DNA of 64,000 nt from Lachnospiraceae bacterium (GTDB lineage: Bacteria > Bacillota > Clostridia > Lachnospirales > Lachnospiraceae). The notes beneath the pieces are model-generated. The model was not told the origin of the DNA and searched no databases. It saw nothing but the letters and a program-made list of their open reading frames with translations. Positions 60,131 through 64,000 of this stretch are shown piece after piece; positions within the stretch are counted from its first letter, which is position 1, and each line of letters starts with the position of its first letter. The stretch is from positions 102,624 to 166,623 of the forward strand of contig JAIKZI010000066.1 of NCBI GenBank assembly GCA_024682375.1. The letters are read 5' to 3'. The translations under genes were made by a program, and so were the position numbers.

Positions 60131-60820
60131 CTAAATTTTAAATCGATAACCTACGCCCCAAATAGTCTCGATATACTGTGGATTTGCTTTCTCCACCTCA
60201 ATTTTCTCTCTGATTTTCTTGATGTGTACAGTTACTGTTGCAATATCACCTATAGACTCCATATTCCAAATTTCTCTGAAAAGGTCTTCTTTGGAAAAAA
60301 CATGGTTAGGGTTTTCAGCCAGGAAGTGTAAAAGCTCAAACTCTTTTGTAGTAAGCTGCTTTTCTTCTCCATTTACCCATACACGTCTTGCAGTCTTGTC
60401 AATTCGAAGTCCGCGAATATTTAGAACTTCGTTATTGATACTAGGAGCATTTGTAAGTCTTTCAAATCTAGAAAGATGAGCCTTAACTCTGGCTACAAGC
60501 TCACTAGGTGAGAAAGGTTTTGTGATATAATCATCAGCTCCAAGTCCCAGTCCTCTAATTTTGTCGATATCTTCTTTCTTTGCCGAAACCATCAGAATAG
60601 GGTTATCTTTGATTTCTCTGATTCTTTCACAGATATCAAATCCATCAACACCAGGCAACATAAGATCGAGAATGAACATATCAAAATCCTCGTTCAATGC
60701 TGCATTCAAACCATCTGTACCATTAGATTCAACTTTTACCTCGAACCCGCTTAATTCCAGATAATCTTTCTCCAGGTTTGCGATTGCCTCTTCGTCCTCG
60801 ACTATCAAAATTCTTGACAT
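60131..60820 (-). CDS. OmpR/PhoB-family response regulator
   Basis: MSRILIVEDEEAIANLEKDYLELSGFEV; MFILDLMLPGVDGFDICERIR; GLGADDYITKPFSPSELVARVKAHL; C-terminal winged helix. GGAGGAG RBS just before the ATG at 60820. Confidence 0.95.
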   Translation of the reverse strand: MSRILIVEDEEAIANLEKDYLELSGFEVKVESNGTDGLNAALNEDFDMFILDLMLPGVDGFDICERIREIKDNPILMVSAKKEDIDKIRGLGLGADDYITKPFSPSELVARVKAHLSRFERLTNAPSINNEVLNIRGLRIDKTARRVWVNGEEKQLTTKEFELLHFLAENPNHVFSKEDLFREIWNMESIGDIATVTVHIKKIREKIEVEKANPQYIETIWGVGYRFKI

Positions 60821-62327
60821 TTTTCTCCTCCATTTTTTTCCTGAGCATGAAATACATCGCTGTACCTGCCCCCTCTGTACTAGTTGCCCAAATGTTTCCA
60901 CCATGGTCATCTATAATTTTCTTCACTATGGATAAGCCTATTCCAGAACCACCAGTTGAAGAATTTCTAGATGTATCCGCCCTAAATAATCTGTCAAAAA
61001 TATGCGGCAAATCATTTGAGGATATACCTATACCATTATCTCGAATTTCAACTTGGACTGAATCCCCGAGATCCAAAATCGTCATATCGATTCTTCCAGG
61101 ATCCTCTTCAGTTTTCTGTCCCATATATTTAACACTATTCGAAATAATGTTATGGATCACTCGTTCCAATTGCTGTCTATCAGCAATTACCTTGACTCCA
61201 TCTTCTACTTCAGATTTAAAGTTAAACCTTATCTTCTGATTAGCCAGATCCATCTCAATCTCATCCGCTGTCTCCCTAAAAAACTGATTAGCCGGAATCA
61301 TTGTGAAGTTGTATGGAATCCTATTGGTATCTATCTTTGTATATAAAGATAGTTCGTTAATAAGAGCATTCATGTCATTTGCCTTATGCACGATAGTCCG
61401 TAAATATGAATCTCTCTTTTCCGGAGTAGCTGCTACTCCATCCAGCACTCCTTCTGCATAGCCTTTTATAGCTGTGATAGGAGTTTTTAAATCATGAACT
61501 ATATTACTAATAAGCTGTCTCTGTTCTTCCTCATTTCGCATCTTCTCTTTAGAAGTTGCCAGAAGTCGCTTTCGCATTTCTTCAAAAGCTCTATATAGTT
61601 CAGTAATTTCATCATTACCTTCAGTATATATTTCATTATTGAGATTGCCTTTTCTGATTTCATTAGCTGCTTCACAAAGCATCTCAACACGAGGAACTAT
61701 TCCTCTATAGTTCCATAGTACCATAATAACGCCTGTCAACAATAGTACTACGAAAGCTGATATTACAAAATCAGCTGCGATTCTCTTCGTCTCCGGCTTT
61801 ATAGAATTAGCAGAAGTGACCAGATAAATCGTACCAGATTTATCTTTTCCATATTTAAAATTAAGTTTTTTCCAAAGAATCGGTTTTTCATCTTTAGTAT
61901 AAGTAATCAGTTCTACCCTCTGATCTGGATTACAGAACTTAGGCAGTTTCTTCTGACTCACCTCATCTTCGCCATCGACATCCCCATTGTATATAAGCTT
62001 ATTACCTTTTAGAACTATCAAATAGGAATAATTCTGTCTAAGAGTTAAATCAAATTTCTTAACTGTACTCTGATTAATCTTATCTGTGTCCGTATCTTTA
62101 AGCCATTTTTCAACCTTTATAAGGTTGTCATCCGAATATACATTTAACAAATTCAAAGAGTTGGTAAGATACTTTACTTCACTTTTTAAACTTACCCTCT
62201 CTGTTCCACCTGATAGCTTTTTCATGCCTGAAAAAGCAATAAACGCCAACACACACGGGACTATCATGATTATCAAAAAAGAAACCACTAGTCGTGTCTT
62301 CAGCTTCAAATCAATTAGCCTCCCCAA
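60729..62327 (-). CDS. HAMP-domain sensor histidine kinase
   Basis: Two TM regions, HAMP, LISNIVHDLKTPITAIKGYAEGVLDG H-box, HNIISNSVKYMG, IEIRDNGIGISSNDLPHIFDRLFRAD, GSGIGLSIVKKIIDDHGG. Confidence 0.95.
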   Translation of the reverse strand: MGRLIDLKLKTRLVVSFLIIMIVPCVLAFIAFSGMKKLSGGTERVSLKSEVKYLTNSLNLLNVYSDDNLIKVEKWLKDTDTDKINQSTVKKFDLTLRQNYSYLIVLKGNKLIYNGDVDGEDEVSQKKLPKFCNPDQRVELITYTKDEKPILWKKLNFKYGKDKSGTIYLVTSANSIKPETKRIAADFVISAFVVLLLTGVIMVLWNYRGIVPRVEMLCEAANEIRKGNLNNEIYTEGNDEITELYRAFEEMRKRLLATSKEKMRNEEEQRQLISNIVHDLKTPITAIKGYAEGVLDGVAATPEKRDSYLRTIVHKANDMNALINELSLYTKIDTNRIPYNFTMIPANQFFRETADEIEMDLANQKIRFNFKSEVEDGVKVIADRQQLERVIHNIISNSVKYMGQKTEEDPGRIDMTILDLGDSVQVEIRDNGIGISSNDLPHIFDRLFRADTSRNSSTGGSGIGLSIVKKIIDDHGGNIWATSTEGAGTAMYFMLRKKMEEKNVKNFDSRGRRGNRKPGERLSGIKRVRGKS

Positions 62328-62409
62328 TATATAAAAAATAAGACCGTATAATATACGGTCTTATTATACCACTTAATTATATCTTTTTAGAACACCCAAA
62401 AGTGCATAA

Positions 62410-63594
62410 TTACAAGTATTTTTTAAGCTTTTCTACTTTATCTAAAGCTTCCCAAGGAAGTGAAAGATCATTTCTTCCAAAGTGACCATAAGCTGCTGTA
62501 GGTCTGTAAATTGGTCTGCGAAGATCTAACATCTTGATAATTCCAGCAGGTCTTAAATCGAAGTTTTCTCTAACGATAGAAACAAGTTTCTCGTCAGAGA
62601 GCTTACCTGTGCCAAAAGTATCCACATTTATAGATGTTGGTTCCGCTACTCCGATAGCATAGCTCAACTGGATCTCACACTTTTCAGCCAATCCAGCAGC
62701 TACTAAATTCTTTGCCACATAACGAGCTGCATATGCTGCAGATCTATCAACCTTCGTGCAGTCTTTTCCAGAGAAAGCTCCGCCACCATGACGAGCCATT
62801 CCACCGTAAGTATCTACAATAATCTTTCTACCTGTAAGACCTGCATCACCATGAGGACCACCGATTACAAATCTGCCTGTTGGATTGATAAAGAATTTTG
62901 TCTTCTCATCAATAAGTTCCTTTGGAAGAACCGGATCAAAGACATGCTTCTTAATATCCTCATGAATCTGTTCCTGAGTCACATCTTCATCATGCTGAGT
63001 TGAAAGAACTACAGCTTCAAGTCTAGATGGTTTTCCTTCCTCATCATACTCTACGCTGACCTGAGTCTTACCATCCGGACGAAGATAAGAAAGTGTACCA
63101 TCTTTTCTCACGTCTGTAAGTCTCTTTGAAAGCTTATGAGCTAAATCGATTGGATAAGGCATGAAATCTTCTGTCTCATTTGTAGCATAGCCGAACATCA
63201 TACCCTGATCTCCAGCTCCAGTATCGAGTTCATCTTTCAAAGAACCTTCTCTTGCTTCAAGTGCCTTGTCAACACCCTGAGCAATATCCTGTGACTGCTG
63301 ATCCAAAGCTACCATAACTGCACATGTATTTCCGTCAAATCCAGTCTTTGCATCATCATATCCAATTTCATTTACTGTTTTACGTACAATTGCAGGAATA
63401 TCCAAAACTGCCTTTGTAGTAATCTCACCTGTTACTAGAATAAATCCAGTACAAGCTGTTGTCTCACAGGCAACACGACTCATAGGGTCCTGCTCCATGC
63501 AAGCATCCAAAATAGCATCGCTGACCGCATCACAAACTTTGTCAGGATGTCCTTCTGTAACTGACTCTGATGTAAAAAGTCTCTTTTCCATCAT
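62410..63594 (-). CDS. metK: S-adenosylmethionine synthetase
   Basis: [103 protein letters not shown] upstream of the ATG at 63594. Confidence 0.98.
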   Translation of the reverse strand: MMEKRLFTSESVTEGHPDKVCDAVSDAILDACMEQDPMSRVACETTACTGFILVTGEITTKAVLDIPAIVRKTVNEIGYDDAKTGFDGNTCAVMVALDQQSQDIAQGVDKALEAREGSLKDELDTGAGDQGMMFGYATNETEDFMPYPIDLAHKLSKRLTDVRKDGTLSYLRPDGKTQVSVEYDEEGKPSRLEAVVLSTQHDEDVTQEQIHEDIKKHVFDPVLPKELIDEKTKFFINPTGRFVIGGPHGDAGLTGRKIIVDTYGGMARHGGGAFSGKDCTKVDRSAAYAARYVAKNLVAAGLAEKCEIQLSYAIGVAEPTSINVDTFGTGKLSDEKLVSIVRENFDLRPAGIIKMLDLRRPIYRPTAAYGHFGRNDLSLPWEALDKVEKLKKYL

Positions 63595-63612
63595 TCGACC
63601 TCCTATAAACAC

Positions 63613-63776
63613 GAAAAAATCCACCAGATATTACTCGGCGGATCAGAATTAAAAGATTAAGAATTCCCTTATTGTTCGATCACTCGCTTAAGGAAGGCAC
63701 CTTCCGCACAATTCGTCCGGAGGTTGTCGTGGTATCACTGATCCTCTTAGTCTCCACCACTCTTAATAAGAGAAAT
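63613..63776 (-). promoter_or_regulatory. SAM-I (S-box) riboswitch with downstream terminator controlling metK
   Basis: Minus strand TCTTATTAAGAGTGGTGGAGACTAAGAGGATCAGTGATACCACGACAACCTCC...GGAAGGTGCCTTCC...CGAACAATAAGGG: P1 CTTATT/AATAAG, P2 GTGGT/ACCAC, candidate pseudoknot GAGG/CCTC, AAGGTGC core; then terminator ATCCGCC...GGTGGATTTTTT. Confidence 0.92.
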
Positions 63777-63894
63777 TTTATGTATATGGAATTTTCAATC
63801 TTTGTTGTAACTTCCTTAAAGGATACAATCTCATATAGAATAAGTCAAGGGAAGTCTCTGTTTTGTAAGATATTATTTATCTTTTTTAGGAAAA

Positions 63895-63935
63895 AAGAAA
63901 GATCACGCTTCTTATGAAGCATGACCTTTTTATAA
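63895..63935. terminator. Bidirectional intrinsic terminator
   Basis: AAAGAAAGATCACGCTTC-ttat-GAAGCATGACCTTTTT. Confidence 0.75.
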
Positions 63936-64000
63936 AATCTATAAAACCTTTACGATTTTTCTATTCTTTTCTCTGGATAAATCGATGATGTTTCCATGTT

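Noticed and set aside
63672-63917. 81-aa plus-strand ORF
   Set aside because: Runs antisense through the SAM-I riboswitch; no protein features.
63950-64000. Possible 3' end of a minus-strand CDS (…METSSIYPEKRIEKS*)
   Set aside because: Only 16 codons visible at the window edge; too short to support.

Overview
This is a low-GC Clostridia chromosomal window, probably Lachnospiraceae judging from gene content. It is dense with housekeeping genes, most of them on the minus strand. Recognisable blocks are: mbl / flgF-flgG-flgJ / recD2; uvrB-uvrA; secA / map; a cell-wall block (NlpC/P60, veg, ddl, murF); hpf; a glycerol-3-phosphate (glp) operon with murI, and glpP encoded next to yhaO-yhaN; glgP-malQ, tRNA-Leu(UAA) and a GH13 amylase; hup-rqcP-divIC-tilS-hpt-ftsH; cca-proS; a two-component system; and metK behind a SAM-I riboswitch. 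I see no CRISPR array, prophage or IS element. The most notable items are: (1) a Tet(M)-like ribosome-protection translational GTPase fused to a C-terminal YacP/Rae1-type NYN endoribonuclease domain, with its acidic motifs intact; (2) a stand-alone, highly structured ~370-nt noncoding RNA between secA and map, with its own consensus promoter, long nested helices and an intrinsic terminator, possibly a raiA-motif-type RNA; (3) a covarying hairpin/inverted-repeat block abutting tRNA-Leu; (4) a GlpP-type leader terminator upstream of glp; and (5) several unusual domain architectures (membrane-anchored MurF, Wzz with a degenerate BY-kinase-like domain). All family calls come from reading the translations by eye; no database search was run.
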